Notes: generated from the letters alone by a model not told the origin. A stretch of 55,883 nucleotides of DNA from Beijerinckiaceae bacterium (GCA_947453205.1 CANGFT010000002.1:1-55883), one strand, 5' to 3'; positions 1 to 8,312 are shown, numbered from the stretch's first letter. Numbers and translations: made by a program.

Positions 1-1
1 G

Positions 2-481
2 ATCCACATGTTCGACATCACCGCCCCCGACGGCAAGAAATACCACGAGAGCGCCGCCATGAAGCCGGGCGAGGCCATCGTCACCTATGATTGCGAGGGC
101 GTCACGGTGGGCTGCGCCATCTGCTACGACCTGCGCTTCCCCGGCCTGTTTCAGGCGCTGGTCGACCGCGGCGCGCAGGTGATCGCCCTGCCCGCCGCCT
201 TCACCCAGCAGACCGGCAAGGATCACTGGGAAGTGCTGTGCCGGGCCCGCGCCATCGAGACCGAGACCTATTTCCTCGCAGCCGGCCAGACCGGCAACCA
301 TCTGCAGGGCAATGAGACCCGCACCACCTGGGGCCATTCCATGGTGGTCGATCCCTGGGGCCATGTGGTGGCCCGCGCATCGGACGGGGTGGGCTATGTC
401 GCCGCCCGCATCGACCCCGAGCGGGTGGCGCGGGTGCGCACGATGATCCCCGTCGCCCAGCACCGCGTGAAGTTCGACTAA
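2..481 (+). CDS. Carbon-nitrogen hydrolase (nitrilase/Nit2-like family), 3' part
   Basis: Partial gene: the reading frame is open from base 2, so the N-terminus lies outside the window. The family cleaves non-peptide C-N bonds with a Glu-Lys-Cys triad. The nucleophile elbow GCAICYDLRFP (Cys) is visible. The IHMFDI block that normally follows the catalytic Lys begins exactly at the window edge, so Lys and Glu cannot be seen. The stop overlaps that of convergent uraD by three bases. Substrate is unknown: placement beside urate genes could suggest a ureide amidase, but Nit2-like omega-amidase or a housekeeping Nit protein fits equally well. Confidence 0.85.
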   Translation: MHMFDITAPDGKKYHESAAMKPGEAIVTYDCEGVTVGCAICYDLRFPGLFQALVDRGAQVIALPAAFTQQTGKDHWEVLCRARAIETETYFLAAGQTGNHLQGNETRTTWGHSMVVDPWGHVVARASDGVGYVAARIDPERVARVRTMIPVAQHRVKFD

Positions 482-984
482 TCCGGCAGCATGTCCGTGA
501 GGCGCAGCAGCGCGATGCGGCTGATCTCATCGAGCGCTGTGGAAAATTCCTGATCGCGGTCATGGGCGATGCGGCGCTCGAAGGCCGCCATGATCTCAGC
601 CTTGCTGCGGCCCTTCACCGCCATGATGAATGGGAACCCGAAGCGGGCCTTGTAGGCGTCGTTCAGTTCGGTGAAGCGCGCGCGCTCCTCGTCGGTGAGC
701 TGGTCGAGCCCGGCGGACGCCTGCTCGCGGGTGGAGTCGGGCGTCAGGCGCCCGGCGCGGGCGAGCCGCCCCGCAAGATCGGGATGGGCGTTGATGAGCG
801 CCAGCTTCTTCACATCATCGCCCGCCATCATAGCGGCGGCCATCAGGCGATGCAGCCCGCCTGCGGTTTCGCAGGAAGCGTCGAGCCCCGCCTCGTAAGC
901 AGTCTCCGCGACCCATGGGGAATGTTCGAAGACGCCGCCGAAGCGTTCAACGAAGGCGGCGCGGTCAAGTTGTCGAAGGGTCAT
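478..984 (-). CDS. uraD: OHCU decarboxylase (2-oxo-4-hydroxy-4-carboxy-5-ureidoimidazoline decarboxylase)
   Basis: 168 residues, the normal length for the family. It catalyses the last step from urate to S-allantoin, decarboxylating OHCU produced by UraH. The conserved HPDL motif places the catalytic His at residue 67, and the EQxSAGLDQLTDEE and LNDAYKxRFGFPFIMAVKG blocks are typical. It is divergent from uraH across a 108-base spacer that probably holds both promoters, and convergent with the upstream hydrolase. Assignment rests on motif match and on the adjacent uraH and puuD; confidence is high. Confidence 0.93.
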   Translation of the reverse strand: MTLRQLDRAAFVERFGGVFEHSPWVAETAYEAGLDASCETAGGLHRLMAAAMMAGDDVKKLALINAHPDLAGRLARAGRLTPDSTREQASAGLDQLTDEERARFTELNDAYKARFGFPFIMAVKGRSKAEIMAAFERRIAHDRDQEFSTALDEISRIALLRLTDMLPD

Positions 985-1092
985 GCTCAGTCCTGTTCAA
1001 TTTTTCGTTAAACGGCTTGTTGTAAGCTCAGATCAGTCTGTCTAGCATGTGAAGACTTTTTAGTGACCTGTCCAATAGTCGGGAGTGACTGA

Positions 1093-1479
1093 ATGACAAG
1101 CAAACTTGACGCTGCTGTCAAGTCTGGCCGTCTGACCACACATGTGCTCGACACAGCCTCCGGCAAACCTGCTCAAGCCATCAGCGTGAGCCTTTATGCG
1201 CTTGAGGGATCGGGCGCGCGCCGCCTCATCAAAACCGTCTCGACCAACGCCGACGGGCGCTGCGACGCGCCGCTTCTGGCAGGCGCCGAACTGGCGCGCG
1301 GCGCCTATGAGCTCGTTTTTGAGGTGGCCGCCTATTTCAGGGCGGCAGGCGTCGCGCTGAGCGACCCGCCCTTTCTCGACGTTGTTCCGATTCGTTTCGG
1401 AATAGCCGACGACAGCGCGCACTATCATGTGCCGCTGCTGATCTCCCCCTATGGCTACTCGACATACCGGGGAAGTTAA
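1093..1479 (+). CDS. uraH: 5-hydroxyisourate hydrolase (transthyretin-like)
   Basis: 128 residues. It hydrolyses 5-hydroxyisourate, the product of urate hydroxylation, to OHCU for UraD. Both family signatures are present: the N-terminal [11 protein letters not shown] block near residues 17-27 and the C-terminal YRGS tetrapeptide that defines HIU hydrolases against vertebrate transthyretins. A GGGAG ribosome-binding site lies about 7 bases before the ATG. It is the first gene of a uraH-permease-puuD series; the permease starts 23 bases downstream, so co-transcription is likely. Confidence 0.94.
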   Translation: MTSKLDAAVKSGRLTTHVLDTASGKPAQAISVSLYALEGSGARRLIKTVSTNADGRCDAPLLAGAELARGAYELVFEVAAYFRAAGVALSDPPFLDVVPIRFGIADDSAHYHVPLLISPYGYSTYRGS

Positions 1480-1502
1480 CCTCCGACGACAGGAGACAAG
1501 GC

Positions 1503-2936
1503 ATGACGGATCAGGTGCATCCCGTAGATGAAATGCTGCCGCCAGCGCGCTTGGGCGCGCTGGGCCTGCAGCATGTGCTGGTGATGTATGCGGGCGCGGT
1601 CGCGGTCCCGCTCATCATCTCGGGGGCCCTTGGCCTCAACGCCGAGCAGCGCGCGCTGCTTATCAACGCCGATCTCCTGGCCTGCGGCCTCGCCACCCTC
1701 GTGCAGGCCTTCGGCCTTCCGGGCGTCGGCATCCGCCTGCCGGTCATGATGGGCGTCACCTTCGCCTCGGTCGCCCCGATGATGGGCATGATCGCGGCCG
1801 CCAAGGCGGGCGCGGATTTCAACGCAGTCTCGACGCTCCTGATGATCTATGGCTCGGTCATCGCCGCGGGCGTCTTCGGCTTCCTGGCGGCGCCGCTCGT
1901 CGGCAGCGTGCTGCGTTTCTTCCCGCCCGTGGTCACAGGCACGATCATCACCGTGATCGGGCTCTCGCTGATGCGCATCGGCGTCGGCTGGGCGGAGGGC
2001 CCGCTGACGGTCGTGCAGATCGTCGATGGCGCGCCCAAAGTCGTGCCCAATCCCAACCGCGACGCGCTTGATGGCCTCGCCATGGCCTTCTTCGTGCTGC
2101 TGGTGATCCTCAGCATCACCAAATATGCAAAGGGCTTCCTCTCCAATGTCGCGGTTCTCGCGGGCATCGTCATCGGCGCCATCGTGGCGACCCTGCTCGG
2201 CGACGTCGCCCCGAACATCGCCATGAACTATGCGGACGTCACAAAGGCGCCGTGGTTCGGCGTCGTCATGCCCCTTCAGTTCGGCATGCCCACCTTCCAG
2301 GTCGTGCCCATCATCACCATGTGCATCGTGATGCTGGTGGTGATGATCGAATCGACCGGCATGTTCCTCGCGCTCGGCGAAATGACCGGCCGCAAGGTGA
2401 CCCCTGAAGACCTGACCAGGGGCCTGCGCGCTGACGGCGTCGGCACCATCCTCGGCGGCGTCTTCAACACCTTCCCCTACACGTCCTTCTCGCAGAACGT
2501 GGGCCTTGTCGGCGTGACCGGCGTGCGCTCGCGCTATGTGGCGGTGGCGGGCGGCGTCATCCTGATCGTGCTCGGCTTCGTGCCCAAGCTCGCCGCCCTC
2601 GTCGGCGCCGTGCCCGTGCAGGTGCTCGGCGGCGCGGGAATCGTCATGTTCGGCATGGTGACTGCGACCGGCATCCGCATCCTCGGGGGGGTCGACTTCA
2701 AGGAGAAGCGCCACAATCTGTTCATCGTGGCGATCTCCGTCGGTTTCGGCCTCATTCCCCTCATTGCGCCGAATTTCTTCAAGAACTTCCCCGGCGAAAT
2801 GAAGCTGCTGCTGGAATCGGGGATCATCCTCGCCTCCATCGTCTCGGTCCTGCTCAACGCCTTCTTCAACGGCGCGGGCTCTAATGGCGATTCCGTGGCG
2901 GAATTCACGCAGGCCGCCTCGCACAGCGACATCTGA
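1503..2936 (+). CDS. NCS2-family nucleobase:cation symporter (urate/xanthine permease)
   Basis: 477 residues, a polytopic membrane protein with about 12-14 hydrophobic segments. The NCS2 family (UacT, XanQ, PucJ/PucK) imports xanthine or urate with H+ or Na+. The N-terminal LGLQHVLVMYAGAVAVPLII block and the NTFPYTSFSQNVGLVGVTGVRSR block (signature region of TM10) are characteristic. Urate is the most likely substrate because it lies between uraH and puuD. The C-terminus after about residue 455 is hydrophilic and cytoplasmic. Choosing urate over xanthine is inference from context. Confidence 0.9.
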   Translation: MTDQVHPVDEMLPPARLGALGLQHVLVMYAGAVAVPLIISGALGLNAEQRALLINADLLACGLATLVQAFGLPGVGIRLPVMMGVTFASVAPMMGMIAAAKAGADFNAVSTLLMIYGSVIAAGVFGFLAAPLVGSVLRFFPPVVTGTIITVIGLSLMRIGVGWAEGPLTVVQIVDGAPKVVPNPNRDALDGLAMAFFVLLVILSITKYAKGFLSNVAVLAGIVIGAIVATLLGDVAPNIAMNYADVTKAPWFGVVMPLQFGMPTFQVVPIITMCIVMLVVMIESTGMFLALGEMTGRKVTPEDLTRGLRADGVGTILGGVFNTFPYTSFSQNVGLVGVTGVRSRYVAVAGGVILIVLGFVPKLAALVGAVPVQVLGGAGIVMFGMVTATGIRILGGVDFKEKRHNLFIVAISVGFGLIPLIAPNFFKNFPGEMKLLLESGIILASIVSVLLNAFFNGAGSNGDSVAEFTQAASHSDI

Positions 2937-2945
2937 TGAAACCCC

Positions 2946-2971
2946 GGCCAGCGGGTCCTGATCCGCTGGCC
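2946..2971 (+). other. Intercistronic stem-loop between permease and puuD
   Basis: A perfect 9-bp stem, GGCCAGCGG pairing with CCGCTGGCC around an 8-base loop, lies in the 52-base gap between the two genes. It is followed by TTCCCCC and not a U-tract, so it is a poor intrinsic terminator. It more likely protects a 3' end or partially attenuates between permease and hydroxylase. Confidence 0.5.
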
Positions 2972-2988
2972 TTCCCCCGGAGCTCCGC

Positions 2989-4200
2989 ATGGACTGGCAG
3001 ATTCTCTTCACCGAATGGGCGGATTTCCTGATCCGCTGGGTCCATGTGATCGCAGGCGTCTGCTGGATCGGATCGTCATTCTATTTCGTCCATCTGGACC
3101 TGAGCCTGCGCAAGCGCGAGGGCCTGCCGGAGGGCGTCGGCGGCGAGGCCTGGCAGGTCCATGGCGGCGGCTTCTACAACATGATGAAATACACGGTCGC
3201 GCCCTCCCATCTGCCGCGCGAGCTGACCTGGTTCAAATGGGAGGCCTACTGGACCTTCATCTCGGGCTTCACGCTGCTTTGCTGGCACTATTACGCCCAT
3301 GCGGAGCTTTACCTCATCGACAAGACCGTGATGGACCTCACCTCGACGCAGGCGATCGCCATCGGAATCGGCGTCCTTGTGCTGGGCTGGGTGATCTATG
3401 ACTTCCTCTGCCGCTCGAAGCTCGGCGACAATGATCTGGCGCTTGGCGTGGTCGGCTTCGCCTTTCTCGTGGCCATCGCCTTTGGCCTCACCAAGGTCTT
3501 CAGCGGGCGCGGCGCCTTCATTCAGCTTGGCGCGCTGATCGGCACGATCATGGTGGCCAATGTGGCCATGAACATCATGCCCAACCAGAAAAAGACCGTC
3601 GCCGCCCTGATCGCGGGGCAGCCGCCGAACCCGGCCTATGGCAAGACCGCCAAGAGCCGTTCGCTGCACAACAACTACCTGACCCTGCCCGTCATCTTCC
3701 TGATGGTCTCGAACCACTATCCCCTGGCTTTCGCCTCGAAGTGGAACTGGCTCATCGCCACCCTCGTCATGGTCATCGGCGGCCTCATCCGGCATTTCTT
3801 CAATTCCGAACATGCCGGCAAGGGCTCGCCCTGGTGGACCTGGGTGGCTGCGGCGGCCTGTTTCCTGGGGATCGTCCTGCTCTCGGGCGTCTCGCGCGAG
3901 AACGGCGGCGCAAGCCTCGCGCCCGCGCCCGCCGCCGTCAAATTCGCGCAGGTCGAGGAGATCGTCACCTCCCGCTGCTCCATGTGCCATGCGGCCGAGC
4001 CTGTCTGGGACGGGGTGCCCGTGCCGCCCAAGGGCGTCATGCTCGACACGCCCCAGCGCATCAGGCTCCATGCCCAGCAGATCTATGTGCAGTCCGTCAT
4101 GACCCGCGCCATGCCGCCCGGCGGCAATGTGACCGAACTCAGCGACGAGGACCGCAAGGTTCTGGCGGCCTGGGTTCAGGGCGGCGCAGCCCTGCAATGA
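2989..4200 (+). CDS. puuD: Membrane-bound urate hydroxylase PuuD with C-terminal cytochrome c domain
   Basis: 403 residues. The N-terminal ~300 residues form a multi-span membrane domain (FLIRWVHVIAGVCWIGSSFYFVHLD near residues 13-37). The C-terminal domain carries one c-type haem motif, C330-x2-C333-H334. This is the PuuD architecture described in Agrobacterium, which oxidises urate to 5-hydroxyisourate and passes electrons to the respiratory chain instead of to O2. The window therefore holds a complete urate to allantoin route: PuuD, UraH, UraD. An NCS2 permease lies immediately upstream. No soluble uricase is seen. Confidence 0.93.
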   Translation: MDWQILFTEWADFLIRWVHVIAGVCWIGSSFYFVHLDLSLRKREGLPEGVGGEAWQVHGGGFYNMMKYTVAPSHLPRELTWFKWEAYWTFISGFTLLCWHYYAHAELYLIDKTVMDLTSTQAIAIGIGVLVLGWVIYDFLCRSKLGDNDLALGVVGFAFLVAIAFGLTKVFSGRGAFIQLGALIGTIMVANVAMNIMPNQKKTVAALIAGQPPNPAYGKTAKSRSLHNNYLTLPVIFLMVSNHYPLAFASKWNWLIATLVMVIGGLIRHFFNSEHAGKGSPWWTWVAAAACFLGIVLLSGVSRENGGASLAPAPAAVKFAQVEEIVTSRCSMCHAAEPVWDGVPVPPKGVMLDTPQRIRLHAQQIYVQSVMTRAMPPGGNVTELSDEDRKVLAAWVQGGAALQ

Positions 4201-4276
4201 GCGGGCGGCCTGATCCACAGGTTGCCTTGCCCCGTCATAGCGCCTAGAAGCGCCACACTTGAAACAAGGTCTTCCC

Positions 4277-4993
4277 ATGCGCCCTTCCAAACGTGCGGCC
4301 GACGAGATGCGGCTGGTCTCGATCGAACGCAATGTCGCCCGTTACGCCGAGGGTTCCTGCCTCATCAAATTCGGCGAGACCCATGTGCTCTGCACGGCCT
4401 CGCTCGAGGACAAGCCGCCGCAGTGGCTGCGCGGGCAGGGCCGGGGCTGGGTGACGGCGGAATACGCCATGCTGCCGCGCGCCACCAACACCCGCACCCG
4501 CCGTGAATCGACCTCGGGCAAGCAGTCCGGCCGCACGCAAGAGATCCAGCGCCTGGTCGGCCGCAGCCTGCGCGCCGTGGTGGACCTGCAGCAGCTCGGC
4601 GAGCGCCAGATCGTCATCGACTGCGACGTGCTGCAGGCGGACGGCGGCACCCGCACCGCTTCGATCACCGGCGGCTGGGTCGCCCTTTATGATTGCCTGC
4701 GCTGGATGCGCCAGCGTTCGATCATCAAGGACATCCCCATGAAGGATCATGTCGCCGCGATCTCCTGCGGCGTCAGCAAGGGCGTGGCCGTGCTCGATCT
4801 CGACTATGTCGAGGACTCCGTCGCCGAGACCGACGCCAATTTCGTCATGACCGGGGCCGGGGGGCTCGTCGAGGTTCAGGCGACCGCCGAGGGCGCGATC
4901 TTCTCGCAGGAGCAGCTCGACTCCATGCTGGCCCTCGCCCGCAAGGGCGTCGGCGAGCTCGTCGCCCTCCAGAAGGCGGCCATCGCGGGATGA
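4277..4993 (+). CDS. rph: Ribonuclease PH
   Basis: 238 residues. A phosphorolytic 3'-5' exoribonuclease that trims tRNA 3' ends and other stable RNAs. The hallmarks [37 protein letters not shown] and the [25 protein letters not shown] region are all present. The ATG at 4277 is chosen because AAGG lies 7 bases upstream and it matches the family N-terminus; a TTG at 4259 would add six residues without support. The stop overlaps the rdgB start as ATGA, indicating translational coupling. Confidence 0.96.
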   Translation: MRPSKRAADEMRLVSIERNVARYAEGSCLIKFGETHVLCTASLEDKPPQWLRGQGRGWVTAEYAMLPRATNTRTRRESTSGKQSGRTQEIQRLVGRSLRAVVDLQQLGERQIVIDCDVLQADGGTRTASITGGWVALYDCLRWMRQRSIIKDIPMKDHVAAISCGVSKGVAVLDLDYVEDSVAETDANFVMTGAGGLVEVQATAEGAIFSQEQLDSMLALARKGVGELVALQKAAIAG

Positions 4994-5628
4994 GCGGGCA
5001 TCGCCGCCTCACGGGCCGCCTCGTCATCGCCACCCATAATGGGGGCAAGCTGCGCGAAATGCGCGAGCTGATGGCGCCCTATGGGATCGACTGCGTCTCG
5101 GCGGGCGAGCTTGGCCTGCCCGAGCCCGAGGAGACCGGCGTCACCTTCATGGAGAACGCCCTCATCAAGGCCCGCGCCGCCGCCATGGCCGCAAAACTGC
5201 CAGCGCTGGCGGATGATTCGGGCCTATGCGTCGCCGCGCTCGATGGGGCGCCAGGCATCTATTCGGCGCGCTGGGCGGGCGAGAGCAAGGACTTCACCGC
5301 CGCCATGGCGCTGGTGGAGGAGAAGGTCCGGGAGAAGGGCGCCCTCACCCCTGACCGGCGCGGCGCATGGTTCGTCTCGGCGCTCGCCATCGCATGGCCG
5401 GATGGCCACACGGAAGAATTCGAAGGCCGGATCGACGGCCTGCTGGTCGATCGCCCCCGCGGGACGGCGGGCTTCGGCTATGACCCCTGCTTCCTGCCCG
5501 AGGGCCATGCGCGCACCTTTGGCGAAATGACCTCGGACGAGAAACACGGCATCCCCGCCGACGGCTCGCGCGCCCTCTCCCACCGGGCGCGGGCCTTCCA
5601 GATGCTCGCCAAGGCCTGTCTGGACTGA
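4990..5628 (+). CDS. rdgB: XTP/dITP pyrophosphatase (Ham1/RdgB)
   Basis: 212 residues. It hydrolyses non-canonical purine triphosphates (dITP, XTP) to monophosphates, cleaning the nucleotide pool. Family motifs are [14 protein letters not shown] near residues 14-27, [36 protein letters not shown] and [13 protein letters not shown]. The start at 4990 overlaps the rph stop by four bases. A longer open frame upstream is rph sequence in another frame and should not be counted. Confidence 0.96.
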   Translation: MSGHRRLTGRLVIATHNGGKLREMRELMAPYGIDCVSAGELGLPEPEETGVTFMENALIKARAAAMAAKLPALADDSGLCVAALDGAPGIYSARWAGESKDFTAAMALVEEKVREKGALTPDRRGAWFVSALAIAWPDGHTEEFEGRIDGLLVDRPRGTAGFGYDPCFLPEGHARTFGEMTSDEKHGIPADGSRALSHRARAFQMLAKACLD

Positions 5629-5695
5629 GGCGCGGTCTTCTTTTTCGCCTGTCGAACGGCCCTCAGGGGCTCGCGTTCTTGTGAGCGCGGCGCAT

Positions 5696-5719
5696 GCGCG
5701 CCCCCTTGAAGGGGCGCGC
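5696..5719. repeat. Perfect inverted repeat (9-bp arms) around a CTTGAA loop
   Basis: GCGCGCCCC at 5696-5704 and GGGGCGCGC at 5711-5719 are exact reverse complements separated by CTTGAA. No T-run follows, so it is not a convincing terminator for rdgB. The loop coincides with the -35 element of the proposed sigma-32 promoter of hsp20, so the dyad may be an operator. Confidence 0.6.
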
Positions 5720-5733
5720 CCGCCCGACCATAT
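5705..5733 (+). promoter_or_regulatory. Candidate sigma-32 (RpoH) promoter of hsp20
   Basis: CTTGAA at 5705-5710 preceded by CCCC matches the heat-shock -35 consensus, and CCATAT at 5728-5733 resembles the -10 (CCCATNT or alphaproteobacterial CYTATNT). The 17-base spacer is at the long end of the usual range. Predicted transcription would start near 5740, leaving a leader of about 62 bases before hsp20. Confidence 0.55.
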
Positions 5734-5778
5734 CAGGCCTGCGGCGATGAGCCGGGGCGCCCATCCGGGGCCTGAATA

Positions 5779-5805
5779 CGAAGTGCCTGAAGGGGGCTTC
5801 GAATG
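5779..5805 (+). promoter_or_regulatory. ROSE-like RNA thermometer hairpin over the hsp20 Shine-Dalgarno
   Basis: The Shine-Dalgarno AAGGGGG (5790-5796) lies 6 bases before the ATG at 5803. It falls in the loop and 3' arm of a hairpin: 5779-5788 pairs with 5792-5801 through C-G, G-C, A-U, A-U, G-C, U-G, a G-G opposition, C-G, C-G, U-G, with loop GAA. A weak, G-G-interrupted helix that hides the ribosome-binding site is the hallmark of ROSE thermometers of rhizobial small heat-shock genes. Seen by hand pairing only; no folding energy was computed. Confidence 0.6.
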
Positions 5806-6231
5806 ACGAGAATGCCGACCTTGAACTCCCCATTCCTGCTGGGGTTCGACGATATCGAGCGGGCGCTGGACCGGGTCAGCCGGACGACCTCCGACGGATA
5901 CCCGCCCTATAACATCGAGCGCCTCGCGCGGGCCGATGCGCTGCCCGAGCGCCTGCGCATCACGCTGGCGGTGGCGGGCTTCACCCGCGATCAGCTCGAC
6001 ATCACCGTGGAGGAGAACCAGCTCATCATCCGCGGGCGCCAGCAGGACGACAAGGAGCGCCAATATCTGCATCGCGGCATCGCCGCGCGGCAGTTCCAGC
6101 GCAGCTTCCTGCTCGCCGACGGCATGCAGGTGCTCGGCGCCGACCTGACCAATGGACTGCTCTCGGTGGATCTGGCCCGGCCCGAGCCGGAAAAGATGAT
6201 CCAGAGAATCAACATTTCGGTGCGGGACTGA
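5803..6231 (+). CDS. Small heat-shock protein, Hsp20/alpha-crystallin family (IbpA type)
   Basis: 142 residues, an ATP-independent holdase that binds unfolding proteins. The alpha-crystallin domain spans about residues 35-135 (LRITLAVAGFTRDQLDITVEENQLIIRGRQ, then FQRSFLLADGMQVLGADLTNGLLSVDLARP). The C-terminal I-N-I matches the IxI oligomerisation motif. The N-terminal SPFLLGFDDIERALDRV is typical of rhizobial class A sHsps. It has a sigma-32-like promoter and a hairpin over its ribosome-binding site, implying control at both transcription and translation. A DUF1150 gene follows 52 bases later. Confidence 0.95.
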   Translation: MTRMPTLNSPFLLGFDDIERALDRVSRTTSDGYPPYNIERLARADALPERLRITLAVAGFTRDQLDITVEENQLIIRGRQQDDKERQYLHRGIAARQFQRSFLLADGMQVLGADLTNGLLSVDLARPEPEKMIQRINISVRD

Positions 6232-6283
6232 ATCTTCGTCCGCACCCAACGGCGGGGCCCCCCGGGGACCGCAAGAGGAGTAG

Positions 6284-6562
6284 ATGATGATCGACGAATC
6301 CAAGCTGACGAAGGGCCTCTGCGATGCGCCCGTCACCGTGGAGCAGCTCGCCCACATGGGTGACGGCCTGATCGCCTATGTGAAGCCCCTGCTCTCGGAC
6401 GACGCCCGCAAGCTCTTCCCGCAGGTGCAGGGCCTGCCCACGGGCCTCCAGCTCTTCGCGCTGCTGAGCGCCGAGGGCGCCCCCATCCTCCTCACCGATT
6501 CCCGCGACGCCGCGCTGGCCAACGCCTGGGAGCACAAGCTGCAGACGGTGAGCCTGCACTGA
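6284..6562 (+). CDS. DUF1150 family protein
   Basis: 92 residues, function unknown. Small proteins of this family occur downstream of hsp20 in alphaproteobacteria, which supports co-transcription with the heat-shock gene here. Visible features are LAHMGDGLIAYVKPLL, the central LPTGLQLFALLSAEGAPILLTDSRDAAL block, and no Cys-based metal site. A GAGGAG ribosome-binding site precedes tandem ATG codons at 6284 and 6287. A heat-shock accessory role is inference from position only. Confidence 0.85.
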   Translation: MMIDESKLTKGLCDAPVTVEQLAHMGDGLIAYVKPLLSDDARKLFPQVQGLPTGLQLFALLSAEGAPILLTDSRDAALANAWEHKLQTVSLH

Positions 6563-6616
6563 GCATCGGTCGGCAGCCGGAGCCCCCTCGACTGCCGACT
6601 GCCTATTCACGCTTCC

Positions 6617-6640
6617 TCCCATAATTCTCATTTTATGGGA
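6617..6640. promoter_or_regulatory. Perfect 8-bp inverted repeat, candidate operator of the hydroxylase operon
   Basis: TCCCATAA (6617-6624) and TTATGGGA (6633-6640) are exact reverse complements with an 8-base spacer. The dyad lies just upstream of a TTGACA -35 element, the position of an activator or repressor site. No regulator gene is adjacent. Confidence 0.5.
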
Positions 6641-6645
6641 ATATG

Positions 6646-6674
6646 TTGACATCCCCACAAGGCTCGCCCAAGAT
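6646..6674 (+). promoter_or_regulatory. Candidate sigma-70 promoter of the hydroxylase/dioxygenase pair
   Basis: A consensus TTGACA -35 (6646-6651), a 17-base spacer and CAAGAT (6669-6674) as a weak -10. Predicted start near 6681 gives a very short leader before the GTG at 6695. Confidence 0.45.
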
Positions 6675-6694
6675 GGCGCTCGCTGGCTGTTTCC

Positions 6695-8299
6695 GTGGGG
6701 GCTGTGGTGGATTTTGATGTTGCGATTCTGGGCGCGGGCCCCACGGGCCTGAGCCTCGCCAATCTGCTGGGCGTCATGGGCGTGCGCACGGTGCTGATCG
6801 AGCGCAACGAAACCACCGTTCAGGCGCCGCGCGCCGTCTCCATCGACGACGAATGTCTGCGCACCATGCAGGCGCTGGGCGCGGTCGACGAGGTGATGGC
6901 CGATGTGGCGCTGGACTATGGCGCCCATTATTTCACGCCCAAGGGCGTCTGCTTCGCCAAGGTGGAGCCGCGCGACCGGGAATATGGCTATCCCCGCCGC
7001 AGCGCCTTCCAGCAGCCGAAATTCGAGGCGACCCTGCGCAAGGCTCTTGCGCGCTTTCCCCATGTCACCACGCTCTTTGGCGTCAACTGCGAGAGCTTCA
7101 CGGAGGACGCCGAGGGCGTCACCCTGCGGATCGTGGAGGCTGGGGCGCCGCGCGACATCCGCGTGCGCTATCTGGCGGGCTGCGACGGCGCCCGCAGCGC
7201 GGCGCGCCGGGCCATCGGCGCCGAGCTGAAGGGCTCCACCTATCGCGAGCGCTGGCTCATCGTCGACCTCGCCGAGACCAACGAGCGCATGCGCCAGACG
7301 CGCGTGGGCTGCGATCCCAAACGCGCCTATATCTGCCTGCCCGGCCCCTTCGGCACGCGGCGCTATGAATTCATGCTGGGGGATGGCGAAGAGGACAGCG
7401 TCGTCGAGGCCCCCGAATTCGTGCGCCAGTTGCTGGCCGCCGCCGGGCCGGACGCCGATGCGCCGGTGGTGCGCCGTCAGGTCTACGCCTTCCACGCGCG
7501 CATGGCCGACAAATGGAACACCGCCCGCGTCTTTCTGGCGGGCGACGCCGCCCATCTCACCCCGCCCTTCGCGGGGCAGGGCATGAACAGCGGCGTGCGC
7601 GATGCGCATAACCTCGCGTGGAAGCTCGCGGGCGTGATCCGCGGGGATTTTGGCCCCGGCCTGCTCGCGACCTATCAGAAGGAGCGCGCGCCCCATGCCT
7701 GGTCGCTGATCCAGCTCGCGATCAACATTGGCCGGGTGATGATGCCCACCTCGAAGCTGCAAGCCTTCTTCGTGCACAGCTTCTTCCGCCTCGCGCGCTT
7801 CATCCCGCCGGTGCACAGCTATTTCGCGATGATGAAATACAAGCCCAAGCCCTTCTATGCGGAAGGCTTCCTTCTGCGCGACATGGGCCTTGGCCTCACC
7901 GGCCGCATGGCGCCCCAGCCCACCCTCGAAATGCTCGACCGCTCACGCGTCAGGCTCGACGATCTCATGGGCGCCGATTTCGCCCTCGTGGCCTATGGCG
8001 ACGACGCCCAGCGCGTGATCGCGCAGACGCAGGATCTCAACTTCGGCTTCCGCCATTTGAAGCGCGTCGCCGTGACGCCCATGCGCGTCAATCTCGTGCG
8101 TGATTTCACGGCGCCGAACCCGGCCGGGCGCGACATCGAGGACACCATGAGCAAGCTGAACATGCCCGGCCGCGACCTGCTGCTGCTGGTGCGGCCCGAC
8201 CGCTACATCGCCGCCGCCATCGACGCGCGCGATGGCGCGGCCATAGCCGAACTCGCCAGATCAACACGCGCGCTCGTCGCCAGCGTGCAGTCCGCCTGA
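6695..8299 (+). CDS. FAD-dependent aromatic hydroxylase, 3-(3-hydroxyphenyl)propionate hydroxylase (MhpA)-like
   Basis: 534 residues, class A flavoprotein monooxygenase. It shows the Rossmann motif ILGAGPTGLSLANLLG (about residues 10-25), the DG motif CDGARSAARRAIG and the FAD ribityl motif GDAAHLTPPFAGQGMNSGVRDAHNLAWKL. The Pro-rich start of the last block and overall length favour the MhpA/phenol-hydroxylase group, which ortho-hydroxylates phenols to catechols with NAD(P)H. The next gene is an extradiol dioxygenase, consistent with hydroxylation followed by meta-cleavage. The GTG at 6695 is uncertain; GTG at 6704 or 6707 is possible. The natural substrate cannot be read from sequence. Confidence 0.88.
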   Translation: MGAVVDFDVAILGAGPTGLSLANLLGVMGVRTVLIERNETTVQAPRAVSIDDECLRTMQALGAVDEVMADVALDYGAHYFTPKGVCFAKVEPRDREYGYPRRSAFQQPKFEATLRKALARFPHVTTLFGVNCESFTEDAEGVTLRIVEAGAPRDIRVRYLAGCDGARSAARRAIGAELKGSTYRERWLIVDLAETNERMRQTRVGCDPKRAYICLPGPFGTRRYEFMLGDGEEDSVVEAPEFVRQLLAAAGPDADAPVVRRQVYAFHARMADKWNTARVFLAGDAAHLTPPFAGQGMNSGVRDAHNLAWKLAGVIRGDFGPGLLATYQKERAPHAWSLIQLAINIGRVMMPTSKLQAFFVHSFFRLARFIPPVHSYFAMMKYKPKPFYAEGFLLRDMGLGLTGRMAPQPTLEMLDRSRVRLDDLMGADFALVAYGDDAQRVIAQTQDLNFGFRHLKRVAVTPMRVNLVRDFTAPNPAGRDIEDTMSKLNMPGRDLLLLVRPDRYIAAAIDARDGAAIAELARSTRALVASVQSA

Positions 8300-8312
8300 G
8301 AGGGAGGTGAAG

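Noticed and set aside
4204-4226. Terminator after puuD
   Set aside because: A 9-bp stem is possible only with two G-U pairs and is followed by TTGCCCC, not a U-tract.
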